Origin: Nitrospirillum sp034653355
GTDB lineage: Bacteria > Pseudomonadota > Alphaproteobacteria > Azospirillales > Azospirillaceae
DNA length: 64,000 bases
NCBI RefSeq assembly: GCF_034653355.1
Contig: NZ_JAYEER010000001.1
Location: 1-64,000 of the forward strand
Direction: 5' to 3'
Under the pieces are notes generated by a model. The model worked only from the letters and a program-made list of their open reading frames with translations, made no database searches and was not told where the DNA came from. The position numbers and the translations under genes were made by a program. Each line of letters opens with the position of its first letter. Position 1 is the first letter of the stretch. Positions 24,923 through 35,151 of this stretch are shown here, piece after piece.

Positions 24923-27799
24923 ATGGTATATTCAAAGAACTGGAAGGCATTGCTGACGACCACCGCCCTGGCCGGCTCCGCGCTGCTGGGCATGATGTCG
25001 ATGCAGGCCTACGCCCAGACGGCGTCGACGGGCGATGACGCCGCGCTGGAGGAAATCACCGTCACCGGCATCCGGCGCAGCCTGTTGGACGCCACCGAGC
25101 AGAAGCGCAATGCCGTCGCCTTCGGCGACAGCATCTTCGCCGAGGACATCGGCAAGCTGCCGGCCACCAACCTGGCCGAAACCTTGAACCGCATCCCCGG
25201 CGTCAAATTGAACCGCGACATCGACGGCGAAGGCGTTCAGGTCTCCATCCGCGGCCTAGGCCCCAGCTTCTCCAAGGTGCTGCTGAACAACACCCAGATC
25301 GCCGTGGCGTCGGACGGCGGCACCAACGGCGGCAACGCCAACCGCGAAGTCGACCTGGACCTGTTCCCGTCCGAGCTGTTCACCCGCCTGGACGTGGAGA
25401 AGACGCCGGTCTCCTCCACCCTGGAAGGCGGCATCGCCGGCACCGTGAACCTGCACAGCGCCCGCCCCTTCGACAATGAGGGCACACACGTCACCTTGAT
25501 CGGTCAGGGCCAGTACACCAACGCCGATGGCGAGGTCAGCCCCCGCGGCGCCATGGTGGCCAGCCACACCTGGGGGCCCTTCGGCGTCCTGGTCGGCGTG
25601 TCCGGCGTGAAGACCACCACCCGTATCGACGGGTTCGAGACCATCGGCTGGACCGACGGCAACCTGCCCGCCGGCAGCGGCGACGTCGGCACCGGCAACG
25701 GCTTCGTCTACGCCAGCACGGCGCCCAGGAACGTCGCCGGCCTGACCGCCGGCCAACCGGTGAACCTGGCGCAGACCTCCGGCCTGACCCTGCCGCAACT
25801 GGGCAGCGCGCAGATCCCGCGCCTGGGCCGCAACAGCTACACCTTCGGCGACCGCTCACGCGTGTCCAGCCTGCTGTCGCTGGAATACCGCCCCAGCGAC
25901 GAATGGCACTTCGCCATCGACGGCCTGTGGGCGCAGTCCGACCGCGACTACCAGCGCCTGAACATGAACTGGTACGTGCGCAACTCCGGCCCCGGCACCA
26001 GCCCCACCTCCACCGGTGGCATGGTCCCCTTCAACCTGACCGTCGACAGCAACAATGTCGTGACCCAGGGCACCTTCGCCAATTCCAGCTTCTTCCTGGA
26101 AAACGACATCTTCAACCAGCATACCGAGTTCTACAACATCAACCCCACCCTGACCTGGAAGCCGTCCAAGGACTTCAAGGTCGATGCCCAGGTCAACTAC
26201 GGCCACAGCACCTTCTTCCGTGAACAGCCGCAATTCGACGTGCAGACGCCGGCGCAGTCCGGCCTGGTGGTCAACTACCAGGCCAATGGCGCCAACGGCC
26301 AGCCCATCATCGTGCCCAACCGCGACCTGAACGACCCGAACCTGGGCTGGAAGTGGTACCGCGTGAACGTGCAGAACGTGTACCGCGAAACCACCACGCG
26401 CGGCGCCCACATCGACACCCAGTATGGCGACGACAACGTCAACCTGAAGGTGGGCGGCGCCTATGACATGGCCAGCCGCATCATCCGCGCCTACGACAAC
26501 AGCACGGCCTTCCAGACCGCCGTTTGCGGCGCCACCTGCGACGGCAACTCCGGCCTGGTACCCAATTCCCAGATCGGCCAGTACCTGCAGCCCATGAACA
26601 TCAGCGACTTCGGTCACCTGGCCGGCGGCAACGTCGGGTACACCCAGTGGATCATGACCAACCTGTCGGCGCTGGAGAAGGCCACCAACTACGACTACTA
26701 CAAGCAGACGGCGCCGCAGACCCGCAGCGCCGTGACCGGCGGTTCGGTCGGCAACATCTCGGAAAAGACCTTCGGGGGATATGCCGAGGCGAACGCAAAG
26801 GACACCCTGCTGGGCCATGACGTGGCCATCAACATGGGCCTGCGTTACTTCCACACTGACCAGACGGTGACCAGCCCGCTGGTGACCGCGTCCGGCGCGC
26901 TGATCGACCAGACGCTGAGCACCGGGTACAGCGACGTGCTGCCCTCCGCCAACGTGGTCTACAGCCTGACGGACGACATCAAGCTGCGTGCGTCGGCTTC
27001 ACGCAGCATCACCCGCGCCGACGCCAGCCAGTTGCTGCCGGGCACCACCTTCTCCGACATCTCGGCGCAGGTGGCCAGCGCCGGCAATCCGAACCTGAAG
27101 CCCTACACCTCCAACAACATCGACATCGGCGGTGAATGGTACACGGGCGGCCTGGGCTATATCGGCGCGGCGCTGTTCCGCAAGGACATCGACGGCTTCA
27201 CCGTCACCACGCAAAGCACGGTTCCCTTCACCGCCCTGGGCATCAACTTCAGCGACCTGCAGACCAGCCAGCAGCAGGCCCTGCTGCTGCGCGGCGGCCC
27301 GAACGTGGCCACCGTGACGCTGACCCAGCCCGTGAACCTCAGCAAGCTGCTGCTGCAGGGTATTGAACTGACCTGGGTGCAGCCGCTGGACTTCATCGTC
27401 GAGGGCCTGGGCTTCTCCGCCAACGGCACGCATATCGAGCAGAGCTCCGACAGCGGCCTGTTCGCCACCGGCATCGCCCCCTACAGCTACAATCTGCAGG
27501 CCTATTATGAAGGCCACGGCGTGTCGGTCAGCGTGAACTACGTCTGGAACGACCAGTCGACAGCCGCCAACGCGCCGCAGAGCAACATCAACGAGGCGCT
27601 GATCGCCGAGGCGCGTGGCCAGTTGGATCTGTCCATGGGTTATCAGCTGCCCTTCTTCAACGACAGCCTCCGCCTGACCGTGGACGCCCTGAACATCACC
27701 AACGAACCGCTGGTGACGTTGTTCGGCCACTCCAACTCGCCTTACAGCATTTATTACCCGGGCGTGCAGGTGATCTTCGGCGCCCGCGCCAAGTTCTAA
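24923..27799 (+). CDS. TonB-dependent outer-membrane receptor (Caulobacter type), likely xylan/glucuronate oligosaccharide uptake
   Basis: 958 residues. A signal peptide of about 31 residues ends AYAQ; the TonB box region is LEEITVTGIRRS; the plug domain contains GVQVSIRGLGPSFSKVLLN and the barrel ends in the C-terminal FGARAKF with a terminal Phe. Size and plug motifs are those of the large Caulobacter/Xanthomonas receptors that import plant oligosaccharides. The specificity is inferred from position next to manD, the hexuronate transporter and the xylan hydrolases, and from sharing their LacI-type operator. The start follows GGGGAGGAAAG. Two strong terminator-like hairpins follow. Confidence 0.92.
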   Translation: MVYSKNWKALLTTTALAGSALLGMMSMQAYAQTASTGDDAALEEITVTGIRRSLLDATEQKRNAVAFGDSIFAEDIGKLPATNLAETLNRIPGVKLNRDIDGEGVQVSIRGLGPSFSKVLLNNTQIAVASDGGTNGGNANREVDLDLFPSELFTRLDVEKTPVSSTLEGGIAGTVNLHSARPFDNEGTHVTLIGQGQYTNADGEVSPRGAMVASHTWGPFGVLVGVSGVKTTTRIDGFETIGWTDGNLPAGSGDVGTGNGFVYASTAPRNVAGLTAGQPVNLAQTSGLTLPQLGSAQIPRLGRNSYTFGDRSRVSSLLSLEYRPSDEWHFAIDGLWAQSDRDYQRLNMNWYVRNSGPGTSPTSTGGMVPFNLTVDSNNVVTQGTFANSSFFLENDIFNQHTEFYNINPTLTWKPSKDFKVDAQVNYGHSTFFREQPQFDVQTPAQSGLVVNYQANGANGQPIIVPNRDLNDPNLGWKWYRVNVQNVYRETTTRGAHIDTQYGDDNVNLKVGGAYDMASRIIRAYDNSTAFQTAVCGATCDGNSGLVPNSQIGQYLQPMNISDFGHLAGGNVGYTQWIMTNLSALEKATNYDYYKQTAPQTRSAVTGGSVGNISEKTFGGYAEANAKDTLLGHDVAINMGLRYFHTDQTVTSPLVTASGALIDQTLSTGYSDVLPSANVVYSLTDDIKLRASASRSITRADASQLLPGTTFSDISAQVASAGNPNLKPYTSNNIDIGGEWYTGGLGYIGAALFRKDIDGFTVTTQSTVPFTALGINFSDLQTSQQQALLLRGGPNVATVTLTQPVNLSKLLLQGIELTWVQPLDFIVEGLGFSANGTHIEQSSDSGLFATGIAPYSYNLQAYYEGHGVSVSVNYVWNDQSTAANAPQSNINEALIAEARGQLDLSMGYQLPFFNDSLRLTVDALNITNEPLVTLFGHSNSPYSIYYPGVQVIFGARAKF

Positions 27800-27832
27800 G
27801 GCCGAGATTCACCACGTTTAGTATCCCCTCCC

Positions 27833-27868
27833 GGACGGTCCCTGGGGTCTCCCTTCCCGGGACCGTCC
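27833..27868 (+). terminator. Terminator hairpin after the TonB receptor
   Basis: GGACGGTCCC and GGGACCGTCC form a perfect 10-base stem with a 16-base loop, 34 bases past the receptor stop. The tail is only partly T-rich. Confidence 0.55.
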
Positions 27869-27895
27869 AAACTTGAGTTTTGGCAGTTAAAACAA

Positions 27896-27928
27896 AAATC
27901 CCCGGGGGTGCCCGTCCCCCGGGGATTT
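27896..27928. terminator. Bidirectional terminator between convergent genes
   Basis: AAATCCCCGGGGG and CCCCCGGGGATTT form a 13-base perfect stem with a 7-base loop, with A-rich sequence before and TTTT after. It lies between the receptor (plus strand) and the flavin reductase (minus strand, stop at 27951) and can serve both. Confidence 0.8.
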
Positions 27929-27950
27929 CCTTTTGCGATGTTCTCGTTCA

Positions 27951-28463
27951 TCACCCCAGTCGGCGATAGTCGCCATCGGCGTAGAGCAGTGGGTTGACCT
28001 CGGGCCGGCTGCGGGTCCACAGCACCTCGCCCACGATGACGCGGTGGCTGCCGTGCGGCAGTTCGGCGGCACGGCGGCAGATCAGCGTGGACTGGGCGCC
28101 GATCAGGCAAGGGGCGCCCATGATGTCCTCCCACACGCCGGCCTTGAAGCAGTCGGCCGTGCGGTTGGGAGCGCCGAAGGTGCGGGAAATCTCTTCCTGG
28201 TCGGCGTAGAGGATGTTGATGGCGTAGGTGTCCACCGCCAGGATGCGGTCGTGCATGCTGCCCGACTGGTTCAGCGCGATCAGGACCGAAGGCGGCTCGA
28301 AGCTCAAGGAACACAAGGCGCTGACCGTGGTACCGGCCGCCCCGTTCGCATCCCGCAACGTGACCACGGAAACGGAGGCCGCGAGGCGGCGCATGGCCTG
28401 GCGCAGGCCATCCATAATGCTGGCGGGGTCGTCAGGCGGTGGGACAGCGGGCAAAGTGGACAT
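27951..28463 (-). CDS. Flavin reductase family protein (HpaC-like)
   Basis: 170 residues. The split-barrel FMN-binding fold of small NAD(P)H:flavin reductases is recognisable from the segments LAASVSVVTLRD, TTVSALCSLSFEPPSVLIAL, AINILYADQEEIS and HRVIVGEVLW. Such enzymes give reduced FMN or FAD to a partner monooxygenase, but no monooxygenase is adjacent. The gene upstream in the same direction, 252 bases away, is a second member of the broader flavin-reductase superfamily. Cytoplasmic; no signal peptide. Confidence 0.85.
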   Translation of the reverse strand: MSTLPAVPPPDDPASIMDGLRQAMRRLAASVSVVTLRDANGAAGTTVSALCSLSFEPPSVLIALNQSGSMHDRILAVDTYAINILYADQEEISRTFGAPNRTADCFKAGVWEDIMGAPCLIGAQSTLICRRAAELPHGSHRVIVGEVLWTRSRPEVNPLLYADGDYRRLG

Positions 28464-28715
28464 AAGGCCTCAATGGACAACGCGGGAGCGGGCCGCACAC
28501 CTTACCTTTCGATGAAGGTGTTGCCAGCCCAATGTTTCGGCACAAGACCCAAGCGGGGGCATAGGACACCGCTTCATCCGGGATGACAAGGCGGATCAAC
28601 GCTTTGTCAAAGGACCGTGCGCTGCGGTACCACATCGGCGCGCCGGGCCGTAATTGAATAGTTCTCAACAAGGGTTTGCCGCCGCCCAATCTGTCGGCGC
28701 CAGGCGCCCGATCGG

Positions 28716-29345
28716 TCACCCACGGGGTCTGTCCATGTCGAAGCGGGTGTCCGGCGTGATGGCGGCGTAGGCCGAGGGACCACCGCCGCGCAGAATGATG
28801 CCGGCACCGAAGGTGTCGAAGACGCCGTCGACGATGAGGTGCCGGGCGATGTGGATGGCGACGGCCTCGCCCATCACCAGCCAGGAGTCCACGGCGGTGC
28901 CGTCATGGCGCCGTAGGCGGTGGATGTCCGTCACCCGGCACTCGAAGTGGACGGGACTTTCCGCCACGCGCGGCACGTCGATGTGCACGGCCGGCAGCCG
29001 GGTCAGGCCGGCGGTCTCGAACTCGTTGGTCCCGTACGGCAGGGGGGCGCTGGTGGCGTTCATCTGTTCCGCCAGGTCGCGTGTGGCCAGGTTCCAGACG
29101 AAGGCGCCCGTTTCCTGCGCGTTGCGCAGGCTGTCCTTGGCGCTGGTGCTGCAGAAGCCGACGATGGGCGGACGGTAGTTGAACAGGTTGAAGAAGCTGT
29201 AGGGCGCCAGGTTGACGCTTCCGTCCCGCCCCTTGCTGGAGATCCAGCCGATGGGACGGGGTCCCACCATGGAATTCAGCGGATCGTGCGGCAGCCCGTG
29301 GCCCTTGGCCGGCTCGTACGAATAAAGGTCATGGTGCTGGCGCAT
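28716..29345 (-). CDS. Flavin reductase/flavoredoxin-like protein
   Basis: 209 residues starting at MRQHHDLYSYEPAKG (ATG 29345); the frame is open further upstream but without family sequence. It has the MVGPRPIGWISS and NLAPYSFFNLFNYRPPIVGF motifs of the DIM6/NTAB flavoprotein family, which bind FMN. The role is unknown; in related bacteria such proteins are linked to aromatic or sulfonate breakdown. It is separated from the smaller reductase by 252 bases, so a shared operon is possible but not certain. Confidence 0.83.
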   Translation of the reverse strand: MRQHHDLYSYEPAKGHGLPHDPLNSMVGPRPIGWISSKGRDGSVNLAPYSFFNLFNYRPPIVGFCSTSAKDSLRNAQETGAFVWNLATRDLAEQMNATSAPLPYGTNEFETAGLTRLPAVHIDVPRVAESPVHFECRVTDIHRLRRHDGTAVDSWLVMGEAVAIHIARHLIVDGVFDTFGAGIILRGGGPSAYAAITPDTRFDMDRPRG

Positions 29346-29493
29346 GGCGTCCCGTTCCGGCGGTGGGGCGGCCGTTCCGCTGTCACGGCCGCCCCAAATT
29401 GCTAACCGCCTGAACATAAGGGGCCAGGCGCCCGGTTTGAACGCGGCGTCGACGCACAGGTCTGTTGCGCCATCGGCAAGACCACGGCGTCCC

Positions 29494-29898
29494 TTAGGCG
29501 ACCTGCCTGGGCGCCACCGCCGCGGCCCCGTCACCCTGGGTGCCGTCGCCTTTGCCCTTGGGCGTGTCCTCCAGCGCGCCGATGCTGACCTGCAGCAGGC
29601 GGCTGATGCCCTCGGCGTAATCCTGGCTGGCTTTCAGGGCGAAGCGCTGGCCGCATTCCTGCAGTTCCTGAGGGGTGCGGCAGGCCAGCAGCTCGGCGCA
29701 GGCCTCCCTGTCCTCGTGCATGCGCAGTTCCCAGAAGCGGGTCATTTCCTGGAAGAAAGCCATGCCGCCATGGGCCATGCGCCCATAGGCATGCTGGATG
29801 TCGTCCAGCCAGGCGGCGTTGTCGGCCAGCATGGTGCCGAAGATGGCGTGGTTGGCTCGGTCGCTCGGTGGAAACGGTGCTTTGACAGCGTCAGGCAT
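29494..29898 (-). CDS. Phasin-like protein
   Basis: 134 residues, with a strong GGGGAGGA ribosome site before the ATG at 29898. Mostly helical, with FGTMLADNAAWLDDIQHAYGRM followed by a long amphipathic region and a disordered Gly/Ala/Asp-rich tail. Length and pattern resemble phasin-2 family proteins that coat polyhydroxyalkanoate granules. No PHA synthase or depolymerase is near. The call rests on pattern rather than a firm motif. Confidence 0.6.
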   Translation of the reverse strand: MPDAVKAPFPPSDRANHAIFGTMLADNAAWLDDIQHAYGRMAHGGMAFFQEMTRFWELRMHEDREACAELLACRTPQELQECGQRFALKASQDYAEGISRLLQVSIGALEDTPKGKGDGTQGDGAAAVAPRQVA

Positions 29899-30197
29899 GG
29901 TGTCCTCCCCTCTGTTGCGATTCCCGGCACGGGGCATGGGCATGGCCCCGGCGCCGCAGGCGAGACGAACGAAGTAAGCGTAGTGGCCTCCGGCGCCCCG
30001 CGCCTTGAGATGCCTCAAGGAAGCCGGCTTCCGGGTCCCCGCTGGATGGAGTGGCGGGGCCAGCATAGCACAAGCCGCCGGACGGCCCCATCCCCCGTCC
30101 GGTCCAGCGGTCTATTGTTTTTGGCGCCGTTCCGGGAACGGAAAGGGCGGCCCGGCTCTTGAACAAATGAGCGATCATCAACGACGGAGCGCCCGCC

Positions 30198-30528
30198 ATG
30201 GCCCACTATTCCACCGACCACGGCACCACCATCGCCCGGGCCCTGGGCAGCCCGGCCGCCACCCCCGCCACCGCCATCGACGTTCCCGCCATCGACATCG
30301 TGGAGGCGGAGGAGGCGCTGTACGTCGTCGCCGAACTGCCGGAGGACGTGCTGTCCCGCCCGTTCGCCGTGACGCTGAGGGATCGCAGCCTGGCGCTGTG
30401 GGGACCGGGGGTGCCCCGGCGGCTGGTGTCGCTGCCCTTCCGTCCCGACCCTCGACTGGTGCGGGACCGAGTTCCATCGCGGCGTGATGACCGTGACCGT
30501 GCCCAAAGCGGGATCCCTTGCGGGCTGA
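30198..30528 (+). pseudogene. Hsp20/alpha-crystallin family small heat-shock protein, frameshifted
   Basis: The first frame encodes DIVEAEEALYVVAELPEDV and LSLPF-like strands of the alpha-crystallin domain to about base 30462; the +1 frame then supplies the final strand TEFHRGVMTVTVPKAG and a stop at 30528. Removing one G near 30463-30465 gives a continuous protein of about 109 residues. In the uncorrected frame it reads through into the next gene as far as 30623. It lies 10 bases before the pyrophosphatase gene. Small Hsp20 proteins hold unfolding proteins; here the gene is either broken or hit by a sequencing error. Confidence 0.7.
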
Positions 30529-30538
30529 GAGGGGGAGC

Positions 30539-31087
30539 ATGGATCGGACCGCCCCACATACACCGGCATTGGACCGCCTGCCGGCCTTCGATCCGGGCAG
30601 CGGCCTGGTCAACACCGTGCTAGAGACACCCAAGGGGTGTTCCGGCAAGCTGAAGTATGAGCCCGGCCAAGGTATCTTCACGCTCAGTTACCTGCTGCCG
30701 CCGGGCCAGGTCTTCCCCCACAATTTCGGCTTCATTCCAGGAACGGAAGGTCAGGACGGCGACCCCCTGGATTTGCTGCTGGTGCTGGACACGCCCCTGC
30801 CCACCGGCCTGCTGGTCAAGACGCGGCTGCTGGGCGTCATCATGGCGGAGCAGACCGACCATCGGGGCAAGACTGTCCGTAACGACCGGCTTCTGGGGGT
30901 GCCCGATCAGGCACGCGAGCCTGTCGCCGATGATCCCGTCCCCGTGCTGTCCCGGCAGTTGCTGGAGGACGTCGAGGCCTTCTTCATTGATTACAACCGC
31001 CGCCGCGGCCGCCATTTCCGCCCGGTGGGCGTGGGCGATGCGGACGAAGCCCACGCCATCCTGACGGCTGCTCTGGTCAAGGCCTGA
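30539..31087 (+). CDS. ppa: Soluble inorganic pyrophosphatase (family I)
   Basis: 182 residues, like E. coli Ppa. The signature D-G-D-P-L-D is at residues 73-78, with the downstream GVIMAEQ strand, and the N-terminal KLKYEPGQGIF corresponds to the Lys/Glu active-site strand. It hydrolyses pyrophosphate to phosphate with Mg. The ATG at 30539 follows GAGGGGGAG, 10 bases after the end of the Hsp20 frame. The sequence is more divergent than housekeeping Ppa (for example LLGVPDQAREPVAD), so it may be a second, stress-linked copy. Its end overlaps the convergent RND gene by 11 bases. Confidence 0.83.
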   Translation: MDRTAPHTPALDRLPAFDPGSGLVNTVLETPKGCSGKLKYEPGQGIFTLSYLLPPGQVFPHNFGFIPGTEGQDGDPLDLLLVLDTPLPTGLLVKTRLLGVIMAEQTDHRGKTVRNDRLLGVPDQAREPVADDPVPVLSRQLLEDVEAFFIDYNRRRGRHFRPVGVGDADEAHAILTAALVKA

Positions 31088-34000
31088 CCCCGCGTGAGGC
31101 CAGCCGGTACAAGCAGGGCATGACCAGAAGCACCAGCGGCAGTTGCACCGCCAGACCCGACAGGATGGCGATGGCCAGCGGCTGTTGCATGCCCGCCCCC
31201 TGTCCCAGACCGAAGGCCAACGGCAGCAAGGTCAGCATGGCGGCCAGCGTGGTCATGGCGATGGGACGGAAACGGTTGCGCCCGGCCTGCGACAGCCGTT
31301 CGGTCAGGGGCATGTCCGCCGGCAGGCTTTCGAATTCCGAGAAGAAGAAGATCGCCACCTCCGTCACGATGCCGATAACCATGGTCATGCCCATCATGGC
31401 GGTGATGTTCAACTCGGTACGGGTGAGCCACAGCCCCACGAACACCGCGCCGGCCGCCAGCACGGGCATGAGCAAGATGACGGTGGCAGTGACGAAGCTT
31501 TCATAAAGGAACAGCAGCAGGACGAAGACGGCGGCCACGGCCGCGGCGAACACCGTCAGCAGGCCACGGAAAGCGATGCGCTGCTGCTGGTAGAGCCCCC
31601 CAATTCATAGCGCAGGGGCGCCTTCACCAGGTGCTGGCCGTCCAACAGGGCCGTCACGTCGGCCGCGACGGAACCGATGTCCCGGCCCTCGATGCGGGCG
31701 GTGACGGCGATCATGCCCTGCAGGTTCTCCTGCCCGATCTCCGGCTCCCCGCTCACCGGCACCACAGCCGCCACCCGCTTCAAGGGAAACATGTGGCCGT
31801 CCGGTGCGCGCAGGCGGAGGTTGGCGACGTCGGTGTCGGTGGTGCGCACCGACGCCGGCACCCAGACGCGCACGCCCACCTGCTTGGTTGCCAACGCCGT
31901 CCGCAACGGCAGTTGCGTCGCCACTGCCCCTTGCAGATAATCGGCCACGGCGGCGGTGACGCCGGCCACGTCCATGCCCTCCACCGCCGCCTTGGCGGCG
32001 TCCACGCGGATGTCCAGGGCGTCCCCCGCCGGATTGATGCCGTCCTTGATGTCGACCACGCCGTCCACCTTGGCCAGGGCCGCCGCCACGGCGCGGGTGG
32101 CGGGCAGCACTGTGTCGGGATCGTCGCCGAAGATCTTGACCTCGATAGGCTGTGGCACGGCCGTCAGATCGCCGATCAGATCCTCCATCTGCTGGGCGAT
32201 CTCCACCTCCAGCCCCGGCACCTCATGGGCGATGCGGGCGCGCACCTCGGCGATGACCTCATCGATGTCGCGGCGGCCGGTAGGCTTCAGGCGCACGAAA
32301 TAGTCGCCCCGGTTGGCCTCGTTCAGTTCCCCGCCCAAACCGGCGCCGATGCGCCATGACCAGGTGGCGACGTCGGGCGTGTCGGCCAGGATGGCGTCGA
32401 CCTGGTGCAGCAGGCGTGCGGTCTCGCTGATCGCCGTGCCGGGGGCGCTACGGTAATCCAGGACGAAGCCGCCCTCGTCCATATCGGGCATGAAGCCGGA
32501 GCCCACGGCCCGGTAGGCCAGGCCGCCCAGCACGATCAGGGGCAGCAGGCCCGCCAGCGTCAGCCAGGGCCGGGCCAGCAGGCGCGCCGACAGGCGGGCG
32601 TAACGGTCGTCCAGCCAGGCCTGCACCCTGCCGGCGCCGTGCGACCGCCGAATGTCCACCAGCCGTTCCACCGCCAACGGCACAGCCAGCCAGGTGATGA
32701 CAAAAGAAAACGCCAGGCCCGAGGCCATGGTCAGCGACAGCGCCTGAAAAAAGGCGCCGGTGACGCCGTCCAGGAAGGCCAGGGGCACGAAGATGACCAG
32801 GGTCGCGGCACTGGACCCGGCCAGCGGTCGCGTGAATTCCCGTGCGGCGGCCAGGACGCCGCCCTCCCCATGCCCTTCCCGCAGTCGGCGCACGATGTGT
32901 TCCACCATGACGATGGCGTCATCGATGATCAGGCCCACCGCCGCCGCCATGCCGCCCAGGGTCATGATGTTGAAGCTGAGCCGCAGGACAGCCAGCAGCG
33001 CCACCGTGGCCGCCAGGGCCGCCGGCACCACCAGGGCGGCGATCAGGGTGATGCGCACGTCGCGCAGGAACAGCCACAGCACCAGGGCAGCCAGCACGAT
33101 GCCGATCAGCACGGCGTCGCGGACGCTGGCGGCCGAGGCCAGCACCAGTTGGCTCTGGTCGTACCAGTTGCTGACGGTCACCCCCCTGGGCAGGCTGGCC
33201 GCCGCCAGCCGGTCTCGCACCAACGCCGCGATGCGCACGCTGTTGCCATCGCGCTGCTGATAGACGTTCAGCAGCACGGCGTCGTGGCCGCTGGCCGTCA
33301 CCCGCGTCCACTGCGGCACGGTGCCGTCCAGCACCTGGGCCACGTCGCCCACGGTGACCATGCCGCCGGGACCGCTGGCCAGCACGACGCGGCGCACGGC
33401 GTCCAGACCGCCCAGGCTGTTGTCCGACACCACCAGGAACAGCTTGTAATGATCCTCGATGCGCCCCACGGCCTGCACCAGGCTGGCGTTGCCCACCGCC
33501 TTGACCACGTCCTCGAACGCCAGGCCATGGGCCAGCAGGCGGTCGGGATCGGCGATGACCTGGAATTCCTGCTCCGCCCCGCCGGCGACACCCACCTCGG
33601 CAACACCCTCGATGCTGGCCAGCAGGGGACGCAGCTGGTACTGCGCCAGGTCCCGCAGCCGCGTGGGCGACAGGGTATCGGAGGTCAGGCTGTAGGCGAT
33701 GATGGGGAAGACCGTCGGTTCCATGCGGCGCACGGTGGCGGTGGAGCCCACCGGCAGGGTGGGCAGCACCTGCCCCACCGCCGCGTTCACCTGCAGTTCC
33801 GCCGTGGTCATATCGGTGCCCCAGGCGAAGGTGATGGACAGTTCCGCACTGCCCCGGCTGGTGGTGGAGCGCACGTCCGTGACCCCGGGCACCCGGTGCA
33901 CCGCCTGTTCCAGCGGCCGCGTGGCCAGCAGCAGCATCTGCGGCGCCGGCCGGTCGCCGGCGTCCAGCGAGACACGCACCCGGGGGAAGGTCACGGTGGG

Positions 34001-34114
34001 AAACAGGGTGACGGGCAGGCGAACCGCCATGATCAGGCCCGCCAGCACCGGCAGGGCCAGCAGGCACAACAGCGAGCGGCGATGGGCGGCCACCCAGGCG
34101 GTGAAGCCGGTCAT
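31077..34114 (-). pseudogene. RND efflux pump permease subunit, frameshifted
   Basis: The first frame (start 34114) runs to a stop at 31556 and covers TM1, the first porter half, the TM4 motif LIIDDAIVMVEHI and most of the second half. The -1 frame continues with LYQQQRIAF and the last membrane helices (31553-31077). One extra G in the six-G run (plus-strand C run 31596-31601) restores 1,012 residues, the normal RND size. The Asp pair in TM4 is the proton-relay arrangement of RND drug/solvent pumps rather than the CzcA metal type. The ATGA overlap with the adaptor gene shows coupling. The frame change is probably a sequencing error. Confidence 0.88.
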
Positions 34115-35151
34115 CGGGCTGCCTCGACCTTGACGACCGCGCCATCCTCCAGCCCGTAATTGCCCAGGATGATGACCGGCAGCTTGGGGTCCAGCGTGTC
34201 GCCGCTGACCTCCGTGCCAGCGGGGCCTTCAACGCCGGTCTCCACGCCCACGCGCCGGGCCTTCGCCCCCGCCACCTGGAACAGGTAGGCGCCTTCCGCA
34301 TCCGTCAGCACCGCTTGTCGCGGGACGACATAGCCGTCGTGCCGGTCGGTGATGACGGCGATGCGGGCCGGGGTGCCCGGCAGCGCGCCGCTGCCGGCCT
34401 CCAGGACCACGGTCACATCCACCAGGCGCGTGGTGGGGTTCAGCATGCCGGCGATACCGGCCACCGTGCCATTCAAGGCCGCGCCGGTGCCCAGCAGCGG
34501 CGTCACCGTCACAGGCTGCCCCACCTTAACCGCGGTGATCTTGGTCGGGTCCACCCCCGCCACCACGCGCACGCCGGCCCCCCGGCCCAGGCGCACCACC
34601 GGCGCGCCGGGCTGGATGCGGTCGCCCAGGGCCACGGGAATGCTGTCGACATAGCCATCGAAGGGAGCGGCCAGGGTTTCGGTGGTGTGATCGGTGCCCA
34701 GACGCTGCTCCGCCTCCAGGGCGCTGCGCGCATCCCGCTCGGCCTGCTCTGCCGCCGCCACCTGGGAATTGGTCGCGAGGTGCTGGTCGCGCAAGGCGCG
34801 CGCCCGCTCCAGCTCCCCGGTGGCGAAGGTCAGGGCCGAGCGCGCCTTGGCATAGCCGGCGGCGGCCGTGGGGTCCGTCGCCAGGTCCACCAGGGGGGTA
34901 CTCCTGGCCACCGGCTGGCCAGGCCGCACCAGCACGCGGGCCACTTGCCCCGCCCGCTGGAAGCTGACGTTGACCAGGGCGTCGCTGTCCGGCGTCAGGG
35001 TGCCATAACCGCCGACGGTGACGCTGACCACCTGGCGGACCAGGGGCGCGGCGCGCACGGTGACGACGGGAGCCGGCTCTTCGGCGGCATGGGCGCCACC
35101 GGCCAGCAGGATCGCGGCCAGCAGCGTGGCGCGCAGGGCGGACTTGGTCAT
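34111..35151 (-). CDS. RND efflux periplasmic adaptor subunit (MFP)
   Basis: 346 residues with a signal peptide (about residues 1-22, ending GGAHAAE). The order is beta-barrel strand, lipoyl half (VLVRPGQPVARSTPLVDLA), alpha-hairpin (ALTFATGELERARALRD...), second lipoyl half (APFDGYVDSIPVALGDRI) and membrane-proximal domain. It bridges the RND pump and the TolC-like channel. ATGA overlaps join it to the TolC gene before it (35148-35151) and the pump after it (34111-34114), so the three are one operon. Confidence 0.92.
   Translation of the reverse strand: MTKSALRATLLAAILLAGGAHAAEEPAPVVTVRAAPLVRQVVSVTVGGYGTLTPDSDALVNVSFQRAGQVARVLVRPGQPVARSTPLVDLATDPTAAAGYAKARSALTFATGELERARALRDQHLATNSQVAAAEQAERDARSALEAEQRLGTDHTTETLAAPFDGYVDSIPVALGDRIQPGAPVVRLGRGAGVRVVAGVDPTKITAVKVGQPVTVTPLLGTGAALNGTVAGIAGMLNPTTRLVDVTVVLEAGSGALPGTPARIAVITDRHDGYVVPRQAVLTDAEGAYLFQVAGAKARRVGVETGVEGPAGTEVSGDTLDPKLPVIILGNYGLEDGAVVKVEAAR

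Noticed and set aside
30127..30141. CCGTTCC-G-GGAACGG palindrome upstream of Hsp20 as an EcfG promoter
   Set aside because: A perfect GGAAC is present, but no GTT lies 16-17 bases downstream; the nearest CTT is at 18. Kept only as a possible operator.
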